Positions 54,036-61,991 of a stretch of 64,000 nucleotides of DNA are shown piece after piece (the stretch's first letter is position 1; every line of letters starts with the position of its first letter). The stretch is from the NCBI RefSeq assembly GCF_001425605.1, contig NZ_LMRG01000026.1, positions 62,001 to 126,000 on the forward strand. Direction: 5' to 3'. The notes under the pieces are model-generated. The model searched no databases, was not told the DNA's origin, and saw only the letters and a program-made list of their open reading frames with translations. The DNA is from Rhizobium sp. Leaf453 (lineage in GTDB: Bacteria > Pseudomonadota > Alphaproteobacteria > Rhizobiales > Rhizobiaceae). The position numbers and the translations under genes were made by a program.

Positions 54036-54600
54036 AGAGAAAATTATAAGATGTCTGCAGCCCAAGGCCGTTGCTCAAAAGTCCTTCGCAAAAGGCGAGC
54101 ATCTATTCCACCGAGACGATCCGGTGCGCACGCTGTTCCTCATCACAGGAGGGTGCGTAAACCTCGTCCGCTACCAACTGGATGGAAACCAGGCGCTTTT
54201 GCAGCGCTCGACGGCAGGAACCGTCTTGGCTGAGGCGTCCCTGTTTTCGGACCGGTATCATTGCGACGCTGTGGCAGCGACAGCAACCGATGCGATTCTG
54301 GTACCTGTTACCGAGGTCCTGCGACTGCTGGAACATGACCTGATCTTTGCAGGGGAATGGATGGCTCATCTCTCGCGGGAACTGCTGAGCGCGAGGAAGC
54401 GGTCCGAAATGGCTGCACTCCGAACGGTCAGTGCCCGCCTGGACGCGTGGATTGCCTGGAACGATGATGCCTTCCCAGCCAGGGGCGATTGGAGAGGTTT
54501 GGCAGACGAACTCGGAGTTTCCTCGGAGGCGCTCTATCGCGAACTGTCAAAGCGTAGGCGTTGCGGCCACATCGGCACCTTGCTCAGGAAGGCTGATTGA
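54031..54600 (+). CDS. Crp/Fnr-family transcriptional regulator
   Basis: A 189-residue protein. A cyclic-nucleotide-binding-like domain (KGEHLFHRDDPVRTLFLITG; AGTVLAEASLFSDRYHCDAV) is followed by a dimer helix and a winged HTH (DWRGLADELGVSSEALYREL). No FNR-type Fe-S cysteine cluster is evident, and the C-terminal part is short. ATG 54031 lies in a perfect palindrome; an ATG at 54004 would place the palindrome in the coding sequence. It is divergent from the Spy-like gene, so may control copper stress genes. Confidence 0.85.
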   Translation: MSEKIIRCLQPKAVAQKSFAKGEHLFHRDDPVRTLFLITGGCVNLVRYQLDGNQALLQRSTAGTVLAEASLFSDRYHCDAVAATATDAILVPVTEVLRLLEHDLIFAGEWMAHLSRELLSARKRSEMAALRTVSARLDAWIAWNDDAFPARGDWRGLADELGVSSEALYRELSKRRRCGHIGTLLRKAD

Positions 54601-54663
54601 CGGCACTTTCAGCTTCGCAGGGACTTCAGGGCGACGACCGATTTGGCTCTGCAGAACCCTTTC

Positions 54664-55710
54664 CTATTTGGCTGCACAGCGCAAAAAGGCATCCGCCTTA
54701 TCCGAGAGAAAAACACTTTCGATGTAGTGCCCGGACGCTTCCGCCTGGGCGCGTGCTACTCTCGGTAGTTCCGTTCTTGAGCGACGGACATCATCCAGAG
54801 CAATCAGTTGATCGTGCTCTGGGACATCAATGCGCACAACATTGTTCTTCCCGGCGAGAAGGTAGGCCTGTCCCAAGGCGTTCTTCGACTGTGCCCTGGC
54901 TGCGATCTTGAACAGTGGTGGCACTCCGAAAGATATTCCCCACCCGTTCACGCCGCCGTTGAACTGCTTGTTGCGCAACTTCAAAGTCTCGTCGCCGGTT
55001 CCGAGCGAAAGAATGCGGATGTTCTCGCGTGGCACGTCATAACACGCGAGGACATCCACCAAGGCGTTCATGATTGGGTTGTTCGCCCAAACACCGCCAT
55101 CGATCATGATATGGCCATCGTTTTCGACTGCCGGGTAGTAGGCAGGTGCCGCAGTGGTGTGCAATGCGACATGGGCGAAACTCTTATGGCGATCCTTCTG
55201 ATAGTCGGGATGATGGGGCGACTTGTAAATGAATGGCTCACCGTGGACGCCTTCGAAGCTTGGAATGACCAAGCGCGTCGTTGCGTCATCGATGACTTTG
55301 TCGCCATAAATCCGCAGAAGTTCTCCCTTCAGTACCGATTGGTCATGTTTGGGCCAAAAGAGGAAACGAGCCAACTGCCGAACGCGAGCGAAGCCCCTCG
55401 GCGATGGGAAGATGATATCGCCGCGCTCCGTATAGATTTCGAGCACCTGTTTTGCAGACATGCCGTGGGCAAGACCCAAGGCAATAATTCCACCAGTCGA
55501 GGTCCCAGCGATCATGTCGAAATGATTGGCAATCGACGCACCCCCGAGGAAACGCTTCTCGATCTCCGCAAGGTACGCGGCCGGGAAGATACCTCGGATA
55601 CCGCCGCCATCAATCGATAGAATGCGGAACAGGCGGTCTTTCGGCCACGGCAACTTCTTCCTGGTATGTTGGATGGTGCCATCGGAACGCGGTGGAGCTA
55701 CATAATTCAT
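54664..55710 (-). CDS. capV: CBASS patatin-like phospholipase effector (CapV type)
   Basis: A 348-residue patatin. Oxyanion hole ILSIDGGGIRGIFPA (residues 30-44), nucleophile Ser71 in AGTSTGG, and catalytic Asp in IMIDGGVWANNPIM. It should degrade inner-membrane phospholipids when a cyclic nucleotide from the neighbouring CD-NTase binds, killing infected cells. Its ATG overlaps the E2 gene stop (ATGA). It is the last gene of the three-gene operon. Confidence 0.9.
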   Translation of the reverse strand: MNYVAPPRSDGTIQHTRKKLPWPKDRLFRILSIDGGGIRGIFPAAYLAEIEKRFLGGASIANHFDMIAGTSTGGIIALGLAHGMSAKQVLEIYTERGDIIFPSPRGFARVRQLARFLFWPKHDQSVLKGELLRIYGDKVIDDATTRLVIPSFEGVHGEPFIYKSPHHPDYQKDRHKSFAHVALHTTAAPAYYPAVENDGHIMIDGGVWANNPIMNALVDVLACYDVPRENIRILSLGTGDETLKLRNKQFNGGVNGWGISFGVPPLFKIAARAQSKNALGQAYLLAGKNNVVRIDVPEHDQLIALDDVRRSRTELPRVARAQAEASGHYIESVFLSDKADAFLRCAAK

Positions 55711-56147
55711 TGTTGGGTCTCCGTTGACGGCGAGCGCTCAGGATGCCGACCGCCGCCGGACCATTTCTTGGTCATCACCCAGAATTCGTAAAAAGTGAGC
55801 CAGTCAATTGTCCAAGGTATCGTCGTGCGGGAAAGCAACATCGACCCGTCCCACTCGTCGGTTGCCGGGTCGAAGAGACAGAGTGTCGGGTCGGTAAGGG
55901 GACCGTATATATGTGGCAACGGCCCTTCCGGATTTTCAGGCATCCTGATCAACTCAGGCGCAATGACCCTGACTTCAGGCGAGTCCCCAACCGCATACCG
56001 GACCTCGATCCGGTATGCGGAGAATTGCGGCTTCAGTTCGCCGGTCCAGATCGCCGATTCAGGGCCTGCTTTTCGTACGCGAAACAGCGGCCAATCGGCT
56101 CGCATGGCGGTGATCTGTTCCTCAATTGTTTTGAACACTGCCCTCAT
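55707..56147 (-). CDS. Stand-alone E2-like protein of short type II CBASS
   Basis: A 146-residue protein with the bacterial E2 pattern: WTGELKPQFSAYRIEVRYAV, VRVIAPELIRMPEN, then PHIYGPLTDPTLCLFDP with probable catalytic Cys90, and TIPWTIDWLTFYEFWVMTKK with GGGRHP. It overlaps its neighbours by four bases on both sides. In Cap2 the E2 domain is fused to an E1; here no E1 and no JAB (Cap3) gene is present. Stand-alone E2 proteins are known to modify and activate the CD-NTase. Confidence 0.85.
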   Translation of the reverse strand: MRAVFKTIEEQITAMRADWPLFRVRKAGPESAIWTGELKPQFSAYRIEVRYAVGDSPEVRVIAPELIRMPENPEGPLPHIYGPLTDPTLCLFDPATDEWDGSMLLSRTTIPWTIDWLTFYEFWVMTKKWSGGGRHPERSPSTETQQ

Positions 56148-57403
56148 TTGAAGTTGCTTCCAAAGTAAGTGTGACGCGAACCCTGCACGGGCGAGGCGTA
56201 CGCGGAACTCTGCGAAGAGGTGACCACCACTGCAGCGGCCGGTACCAGGATGCTGCCGCGTTTGGTATAACCTTGACGGCCATGCTCTGCCGCAAGGCGC
56301 GTCTGCATCGCCATTTGGTCAACAGCCTTTGTGACGACACGGTCGCCGAACATTTCGCGAAGCCAGTCCTGCAGTTCGGTCGGCAACATTTCGCCGTTGA
56401 GCGCCCTTTCGATCCCCCGGACGAGGTCGCGAAGATCAGCAGCAAAGCGCTTCTGTTGATCAATGGTATCCGGCCACCTGTCGGTAAAAACATCATCGCT
56501 GTATACGGGGTTCTCAACCCGGAGCTTTTGGTTACGGATGGTTGCCTGATCGATGTCGTTGATGATCCACTTGGTGATGCGGAAAAGAGCATCAGTCAAC
56601 GAACTGCCGGGCCTGGCCGCCACGCCCGCGAAGTAGGACAACATAACGGATGGCGGCATCCGTCCCGAACGATCAGCATACCGGACATTTCGAAACCGTT
56701 TGATCAGCTGAAGCGCCAAGGTTGTGTTGCTCTTGACAAGGAATTCCGTCTGGAGAGGCACGTCATCAACGTCCGCGTCTGCTTTTACGCGGCGTCGTTC
56801 GGCATCCTCCCACCGCCGTTTAAAAGCTTCGACGACCTTCAATTCTGTCGGGGTCCGCTCGATGTACCACTCGCCGAAGCCGTAGGCATTCATCGGGACT
56901 TCTTGATCATCGAATGAAGCCTTCGCGCCCCTGGCATGCATAATCACGCTCTGCCGTTCCAAGGTTCCGACATCCCTGAGCGACGGGGAGATATCCAAGT
57001 GCATTTGGTCGGCGTAGTAGATCGTGACGCACCGCGTCTGGCGAACGACGGTCAGGCCGCGATAGCCAGTAAGGCCTTTTTCAAGTTCGGTAAGAATTTC
57101 GATGGGCGACATTGACCGGAACCGCTCGCCCAACTGGGCAATGATATCCAGGTCATATTCGTCGTCAGTTCCACGATTTGAGATCGTGGCATCAATAGCC
57201 ATAGAACCCTGCGGATAGAAGTGTTCAATCTGGTCATGAAAAATCGAACTGGTGGCTTCGAGGTGATTTCTAACCGCCTCATATCGGTCAACGGCTTTGC
57301 CGTGCAAAGACGGCGGTAGCTGAACACTGAAAGCGATCTCTGCGAGTATCGCGTCGATGCGGTTTAAGAACGGGTCAATTCCATCGACCGTAACTCTTGT
57401 CAT
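56144..57403 (-). CDS. CD-NTase (cyclic oligonucleotide synthase) of CBASS
   Basis: A 419-residue SMODS-type nucleotidyltransferase. Gly66-Ser67 (YPQGSMAIDAT) and Asp84/Asp86 (DDEYDLDII) bind nucleotide and metal; Asp137 (MHLDIS) is the third acid. The C-terminal half is helical and ends RHTYFGSNFK. It should make a cyclic di- or trinucleotide on phage infection. GGAGAG precedes ATG 57403. It is the first gene of the CBASS operon and divergent from the CapH-like regulator. Confidence 0.9.
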   Translation of the reverse strand: MTRVTVDGIDPFLNRIDAILAEIAFSVQLPPSLHGKAVDRYEAVRNHLEATSSIFHDQIEHFYPQGSMAIDATISNRGTDDEYDLDIIAQLGERFRSMSPIEILTELEKGLTGYRGLTVVRQTRCVTIYYADQMHLDISPSLRDVGTLERQSVIMHARGAKASFDDQEVPMNAYGFGEWYIERTPTELKVVEAFKRRWEDAERRRVKADADVDDVPLQTEFLVKSNTTLALQLIKRFRNVRYADRSGRMPPSVMLSYFAGVAARPGSSLTDALFRITKWIINDIDQATIRNQKLRVENPVYSDDVFTDRWPDTIDQQKRFAADLRDLVRGIERALNGEMLPTELQDWLREMFGDRVVTKAVDQMAMQTRLAAEHGRQGYTKRGSILVPAAAVVVTSSQSSAYASPVQGSRHTYFGSNFK

Positions 57404-57476
57404 GTTTACTCTCCAGTTTAGGTTTGTGACGCGCAAGTTTGCTGATCATTGTGGGCTCCCCTTTTTGGTCGTGCTG

Positions 57477-57574
57477 AGTTCGCTAAAACTTAATTAAAAA
57501 GTTCGCTACTCCGAACTCTATATGATGGTCTTGATATTCGAAGTCAAGGGTTCTAAAATATCGCTACTCCGAAC
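57477..57574. promoter_or_regulatory. Repeated operator candidates between the CBASS operon and capH
   Basis: TCGCTACTCCGAAC occurs exactly at 57503-57516 and 57561-57574. The first is part of a dyad AGTTCG-CTACTC-CGAACT. A partial copy AGTTCGCTA is at 57477-57485. The repeats lie between divergent starts and are likely binding sites for the XRE regulator. Confidence 0.6.
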
Positions 57575-57609
57575 CTGTGGAAAAACGAGAAAAAGAAGGA
57601 GATCGGATC

Positions 57610-57936
57610 ATGCAGAATAAACTCGGCGCTCGCATCAAAGCGCTGCGCACGGACAAAAAGTTGACTCTTGACCAGCTTGCCGAATTGTCAGGATCATCAA
57701 AGAGTTACATCTGGGAGCTGGAAAACAAAAATCCGCCTCGCCCCTCCGCTGAAAAGCTCGCCGATATCGCAAAAGCGTTGGGAGTCACCGCCGACTATTT
57801 GATCGGAAGCGATGAGCAGAATCGCACGCAGGCCGAGGACATCGCCTTCTTCCGACAGTACAGCGGATTGCCGGATGACACTCGGAAGGTTCTGAGAGAC
57901 ATGGCAGAATCCTTGGCCAAGTTGGGAAAAAAATGA
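57610..57936 (+). CDS. capH: XRE-family regulator, CapH type
   Basis: A 108-residue protein. HTH in LGARIKALRTDKKLTLDQLA, then ELSGSSKSYIWELENKNPPR, followed by a helical dimer region. AAGGAGATCGGATC precedes ATG 57610. The stop overlaps the ImmA-type gene start (ATGA). An XRE repressor paired with an ImmA-like protease beside CBASS matches the CapH-CapP system described for DNA-damage-linked control of CBASS. Confidence 0.8.
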   Translation: MQNKLGARIKALRTDKKLTLDQLAELSGSSKSYIWELENKNPPRPSAEKLADIAKALGVTADYLIGSDEQNRTQAEDIAFFRQYSGLPDDTRKVLRDMAESLAKLGKK

Positions 57937-58838
57937 CCGCTCGTATGGGGCCGAAGCCGCTTGTTGAATCTGGCCGCATCACCAAGATGTTGGACCTGGT
58001 ATTGGGGGAGGATCGGTTCGACCGTCGCCCTGTCGATATTACAAGTTTGGCGATGGAATATTCCCGAAACATCAATCCGGTCAGTCCCATTCACGAGGTC
58101 ACAGGGAAACATCTGCCGGGGTGCGTTGGAGCCCTGGTCTATAGCCAAACCAAACCGAGGCAATGGGGTATTGCCTACGAGAAAAGCCAACCAGAAACCC
58201 GGAGAGCTTTTACTGTCGCCCACGAATTTGGGCATTACATCTTGCATCGCCGTCTCATCGAAGAAGATGACCGTTTCGATGGCGGCATTTTCTGTGATGA
58301 AAACAGCGTCAATCGCCGCGCGGGTGAAGGGATTGAAAAGGAAGCCGACCAGTTCGCTGCCGCCCTGCTCATGCCCCTTCATGACTTCCGGCGAAAAGTC
58401 ACCCCTAAAGAGCGCCCGGATATTGAAAAACTGGGCAATATGGCAGCCCGCTACGGCGTCTCTCTGACCGCCGCTATTTTGCGTTGGCTCGAATACACCG
58501 ATACGCGGGCGCTCCTTGTTGTATCAAATGAAGGCTTTGCTTATTGGGCGAAATCAAGTGACGCGGCACTTAAGTCCGGGCGATATTTTCGCACGAAGAA
58601 TGAGGTTGTAGAACTTCCTGCTGCAGCGATTGCAGTCCGCAAGCAATTTGGCCAGGAGGCTATCACTGGCGTTCGGCAGCCCAGCGGCATCTGGTTCGAT
58701 GAACCTGTCGTAGAGATGTGCATGAGATCAGACCGCTTCGATCAGGAACTGACCCTACTTCATTTCGAAAACGCGGGTCCTAAACATCAAGGAGAGGAAG
58801 AGGTCGAAGACACCTATGATCGCTTCCAGCCAAATTGA
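57933..58838 (+). CDS. capP: ImmA/IrrE-type metallopeptidase, CapP type
   Basis: A 301-residue protease. Zinc motif His97-Glu98-x-x-His101 in RRAFTVAHEFGHYILH; the third ligand is probably Glu in GIEKEADQFAAALLMP. The C-terminal 120 residues (SNEGFAYWAKSSDAALKSGR onward) may sense a signal. In CapH-CapP pairs this protease cleaves the repressor upon DNA damage. It overlaps capH by four bases. The C-terminal part is specific and might bind a ligand. Confidence 0.82.
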   Translation: MTARMGPKPLVESGRITKMLDLVLGEDRFDRRPVDITSLAMEYSRNINPVSPIHEVTGKHLPGCVGALVYSQTKPRQWGIAYEKSQPETRRAFTVAHEFGHYILHRRLIEEDDRFDGGIFCDENSVNRRAGEGIEKEADQFAAALLMPLHDFRRKVTPKERPDIEKLGNMAARYGVSLTAAILRWLEYTDTRALLVVSNEGFAYWAKSSDAALKSGRYFRTKNEVVELPAAAIAVRKQFGQEAITGVRQPSGIWFDEPVVEMCMRSDRFDQELTLLHFENAGPKHQGEEEVEDTYDRFQPN

Positions 58839-58898
58839 TACCAGCCTGACCATGCTGGAATTTCGGCGTTGTATCCTTGCCAATTGAAAGCTGTGTGG

Positions 58899-59783
58899 AT
58901 GGAAATGGCAGACGAAATACGGCTGACCCTACGAACGAACAGCCAAGCCTTTCTGGCGGAATCCGTCTCGAAGGCCGTGCTTGCCCATGGCGAGCCGCGT
59001 CAGTGGCAATTTGCGATCACAACCCTCGTGCAATCCCTGGAGTTGGCGCTCAAGGCGAAGCTCGAAGAAATCCATCCAATGTTTGTTTTTGAAAACATTG
59101 ATGACCCCAAACATACGATCAACATTACAGGAGCAATCAAGCGACTGAGCAATCCGAAAATAGGAACCATCCATTTCAGCGAAACGGATAACAAACGGCT
59201 GCACGCGGCGATCAAGCTGCGGAACGAACTGACGCATGCTGAAAGCCGTCTAAATGTTCATCATGCTCAAAATTCGTTTTGCTTTGTGTTCTCCTTCGTA
59301 GCCGATTTTTTCCGCCACCACCTCTCCACCTCGGTAAACGAGTTCTTGCGTCCGGCTGACTTGGATCAAATCATTCAGTGGAATGCCGCCCGAAAAGAGT
59401 TACGCAAACGGGCACTGCATCGCATTGCGGAGAAAAATATTCCAGATCAGGATATTAGGGACTGCCCCGAGTGTTTTGAGACCACATTTGTTTTGTTCGA
59501 TGCCGAATGTGCTTGCTACACCTGTATGCATCACCATGAGACGGTGGAATGTCCCCGATGCGGCACCTACACCTATTTTCCCGAGGAAATGATTTCCCTG
59601 CACGACGACTTCGACACCGATCTTGACGAGGGCCGATATGTCGTTCTTAACCGGTTCGGTATGGATTACGACGAGGTCTGCCCCGAATGCATCGGGGACG
59701 CGCGGAACGAAATTTCCACGGCGCGGTACGATGACTATGTCGAATACATGCAGCAGGAGGCTTATTATTCGCCTCACCGATGA
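58899..59783 (+). CDS. Zinc-ribbon protein of unknown function next to CBASS
   Basis: A 294-residue product. The helical N-terminal half (QWQFAITTLVQSLELALKAK) has HEPN/MAE-like character with RNELTHAESRLN (R-x4-H). The C-terminal half has three CxxC units: RDCPECFET, CACYTCMHH with VECPRCGTYT, and EVCPECIGDARNE, so likely two zinc ribbons. It starts 60 bases after capP on the same strand. Whether it belongs to the CBASS module is not known. The start could also be ATG 58905. Confidence 0.7.
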   Translation: MEMADEIRLTLRTNSQAFLAESVSKAVLAHGEPRQWQFAITTLVQSLELALKAKLEEIHPMFVFENIDDPKHTINITGAIKRLSNPKIGTIHFSETDNKRLHAAIKLRNELTHAESRLNVHHAQNSFCFVFSFVADFFRHHLSTSVNEFLRPADLDQIIQWNAARKELRKRALHRIAEKNIPDQDIRDCPECFETTFVLFDAECACYTCMHHHETVECPRCGTYTYFPEEMISLHDDFDTDLDEGRYVVLNRFGMDYDEVCPECIGDARNEISTARYDDYVEYMQQEAYYSPHR

Positions 59784-59851
59784 GACGTCGAGGACTTGAT
59801 CAAGTCGAGGCCTGCTATGTTGATTGCCCGGGCGTATTCATTTCAGCATGA

Positions 59852-59880
59852 AAAACCCGGCTGGTTAGGCCGGGTTCTCG
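59852..59880 (-). terminator. Terminator between the zinc-ribbon gene and a small minus-strand gene
   Basis: AACCCGGC / GCCGGGTT with a seven-base loop; read on the minus strand it is followed by TTTTT. It probably ends the minus-strand gene at 59904. Confidence 0.75.
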
Positions 59881-59903
59881 ACTTTCAGCGGATGTTGAGC
59901 CCG

Positions 59904-60101
59904 CTAGTGCGTGGTGCTGTTTATAAGTGCGTCAATGAGGGCGATCTGCGAACGACAGCCTCGCTGATACTCGTTGATCAATATCTTTGCTTCTGCAGTC
60001 GCATCTTTGCGCAGAATGCGCTGCTGTGTGCACCAAGCGTCAAGAACCGACTGGAGCATATTGAGGTCTTTTGGTGGTATTGCGATATCAGATTTCTGCA
60101 T
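59904..60101 (-). CDS. Small protein of unknown function
   Basis: A 65-residue protein, MQKSDIAIPPKDLNMLQSVL then DAWCTQQRILRKDATAEAKI, mostly helical. GGGAGGGAA directly precedes the two ATGs (60104 and 60101). A T-rich hairpin follows. The pattern resembles small rhizobial proteins with an internal DAWC motif. No function can be given. Confidence 0.7.
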   Translation of the reverse strand: MQKSDIAIPPKDLNMLQSVLDAWCTQQRILRKDATAEAKILINEYQRGCRSQIALIDALINSTTH

Positions 60102-60437
60102 CATTTCCCTCCCAAGGATTGACATCTTTTTTGTTGAGAAGCCGCCTCCTCGCGACCTCCAGCACATTCGACCTTAGTCTAATGTACTAGGTGCACAAGA
60201 TGAAAATGTGACATTCTGGTTGAGGTACGTAACCGATTTTCTACCGGCCGTGATCGCCTCTCATGGGCCCGTTCTGGGATCAAGGCGAGATAGTTCCCGA
60301 AAACGTAGATGGGCCTTGAGGGGCGCGACGGCGACAATGCACGTGATGCTCGGCAAGACGGAACATTGGTTCCTCCAATGAGTTGTCGGCCCATACTTGC
60401 CCCGGCTGTCGGAGCGCAATGTTCAGGAGACAAAGCC
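60102..60437. other. Gap upstream of the DUF892 gene
   Basis: About 330 bases with short unconvincing frames only. It should hold divergent promoters for the small minus-strand gene and the DUF892 gene; I see no strong match to either. Confidence 0.5.
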
Positions 60438-60926
60438 ATGGCCAAATTACTCGAAGACCTGTTCCTCGACACGCTCAAGGACGTCTATTTCGCCGAACAG
60501 AAGATCGTCGACACATTGCCCGAGATGGAGCAGGCGGCGACGAATACTCAGTTGAAGTCGGCATTTCGCAAGCACCTGGATGAAACCAAAATCCACGTGA
60601 CGCGTCTCGAAGCCGTCTTCAATGTGATCGGCGAGGAGCCGGAGGCCAAGACGTGCGACGCTATCCTTGGGATCACCGATGAGGGTGCCGAAATTATGGA
60701 AGAATACGAAGGCTCCCCTGCCCTTGATGCTGGTCTCCTGGCTGCTGCTCAGGCAGTCGAACATTACGAAATGTCACGCTACGGCACGCTACGCACGTGG
60801 GCGCTGGAACTAGGCTATGAAGAAGCCGCTGAGATTCTCCAGTCTACGCTCGATGAAGAACAAGCCACCGATCTGGCACTCACCGCGATTGCCACGTCCG
60901 TCGTGAACCAAAAAGCCGAAGGCTGA
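60438..60926 (+). CDS. Ferritin-like DUF892 protein (YciE/YciF family)
   Basis: A 162-residue four-helix protein. LLEDLFLDTLKDVYFAEQKI at the start is the family signature, HLDETKIHVTRLEAVFNVIG supplies the middle metal ligands, and AVEHYEMSRYGTLRTWALEL the later ones. CAGGAGACAAAGCC precedes ATG 60438. The family is general-stress related. It precedes a small gene of unknown function by 54 bases. Confidence 0.9.
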   Translation: MAKLLEDLFLDTLKDVYFAEQKIVDTLPEMEQAATNTQLKSAFRKHLDETKIHVTRLEAVFNVIGEEPEAKTCDAILGITDEGAEIMEEYEGSPALDAGLLAAAQAVEHYEMSRYGTLRTWALELGYEEAAEILQSTLDEEQATDLALTAIATSVVNQKAEG

Positions 60927-60980
60927 TCAAAGACGGGGGGCTGACCGATGTCAGTCCCCGTCCGTTGACAGATCATTGTC

Positions 60981-61244
60981 ATGAGCAAACGTTTTACCTA
61001 TCTGCTCACAAGACTACGCGGAACCGAGCTGCTGGTAGGTTCTGAGGAGCAGACAATTGATGAGATCAAGTCTCTGCTTGTTGAAAACGGCGTGCCAATC
61101 GAGAGCGGCCTGGCCGAGCTTCACCAGGTCGGGAAACTGAAAATCGGCAAACAAACCACCGAGGGACTGATCGAAACCATTCTCTTGGCCAAACCACCTC
61201 AAGAGGCGGAAAACTCGGCGTCGGCCGATCCCACCGAGCCCTGA
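60981..61244 (+). CDS. Small protein of unknown function
   Basis: An 87-residue product: MSKRFTYLLTRLRGTELLVG, then SEEQTIDEIKSLLVENGVPI and an acidic, Ala-rich tail. It has a plausible helical core. It follows the DUF892 gene and may be cotranscribed. Family not recognised. Confidence 0.55.
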   Translation: MSKRFTYLLTRLRGTELLVGSEEQTIDEIKSLLVENGVPIESGLAELHQVGKLKIGKQTTEGLIETILLAKPPQEAENSASADPTEP

Positions 61245-61476
61245 GATATTGAAAGTTGCCGATACTGGTCTTGTATTCGCCCAGGGTAGCTGGCAATCCG
61301 CCCCAGAACAAACAGGAAACAAAACTATGAGCGCTCGTAAGGGTGAACTGACTAAGGCGGTCATGCATCTGGCGCGAGGCAAAACTTCCTGATGACAGCT
61401 GCAAATGCCGCGCTTCCACCCTAATGACGACTTACAAATAGCGCAGAGTCGAACGTCGAAACCGACGAGGTGGTCG

Positions 61477-61962
61477 ATGACGGAACGGCTTTCTAGGATA
61501 AAGGCTACCTGCATTCTGACTGCGGCCACGTCGTGGTTTTACGCCCCCGCCTCCGCCGATTGCTGGTCGGCGCTCGACAGTCCAGAGTGGCCCCGTATCG
61601 CCCAATCTGTGGCGGCAATTCAGTTGTGCGAGCAAATACCTGTCGGCCCCTATGGGACTGCCAGTGTACAGGTCGAGTCATTCGAGTTTTGCTCCGTTTC
61701 AAACAGCGTTGCCACCGTTTCAGCAAGAGCACAGCTGACTTGCGAATTCGGTTCAGATGCCCTGATCCAAATGCCTCCGCTTGACGGCGAAATCGTAGCC
61801 ATCGTGGCGCTTGATACCACTGCATGCAGCGTAGGAGACAACGATCTCCAAATCAGCGGTGAAATCGGCGCACTCCTGTCTGGGCTGGAAGAGACGCAAC
61901 AAGTCGCCCGCGACTGGGCACAATCGCAGTTAGCGCTCCTCTGCAGCTTGGACCGACCATGA
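61477..61962 (+). CDS. Exported cysteine-containing protein of unknown function
   Basis: A 161-residue product from ATG 61477 with signal peptide KATCILTAATSWFYAPASA (cleaved before DC). The mature part holds six or more Cys (ADCWSA, QLCEQI, FEFCSVS, QLTCEFG, TTACSVG, LLCSLD), probably disulfides. ACGAGGTGG precedes the start. No family recognised. Confidence 0.6.
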   Translation: MTERLSRIKATCILTAATSWFYAPASADCWSALDSPEWPRIAQSVAAIQLCEQIPVGPYGTASVQVESFEFCSVSNSVATVSARAQLTCEFGSDALIQMPPLDGEIVAIVALDTTACSVGDNDLQISGEIGALLSGLEETQQVARDWAQSQLALLCSLDRP

Positions 61963-61991
61963 CGGGTCCATAAGAGCCGCCCGTCGTCGCG

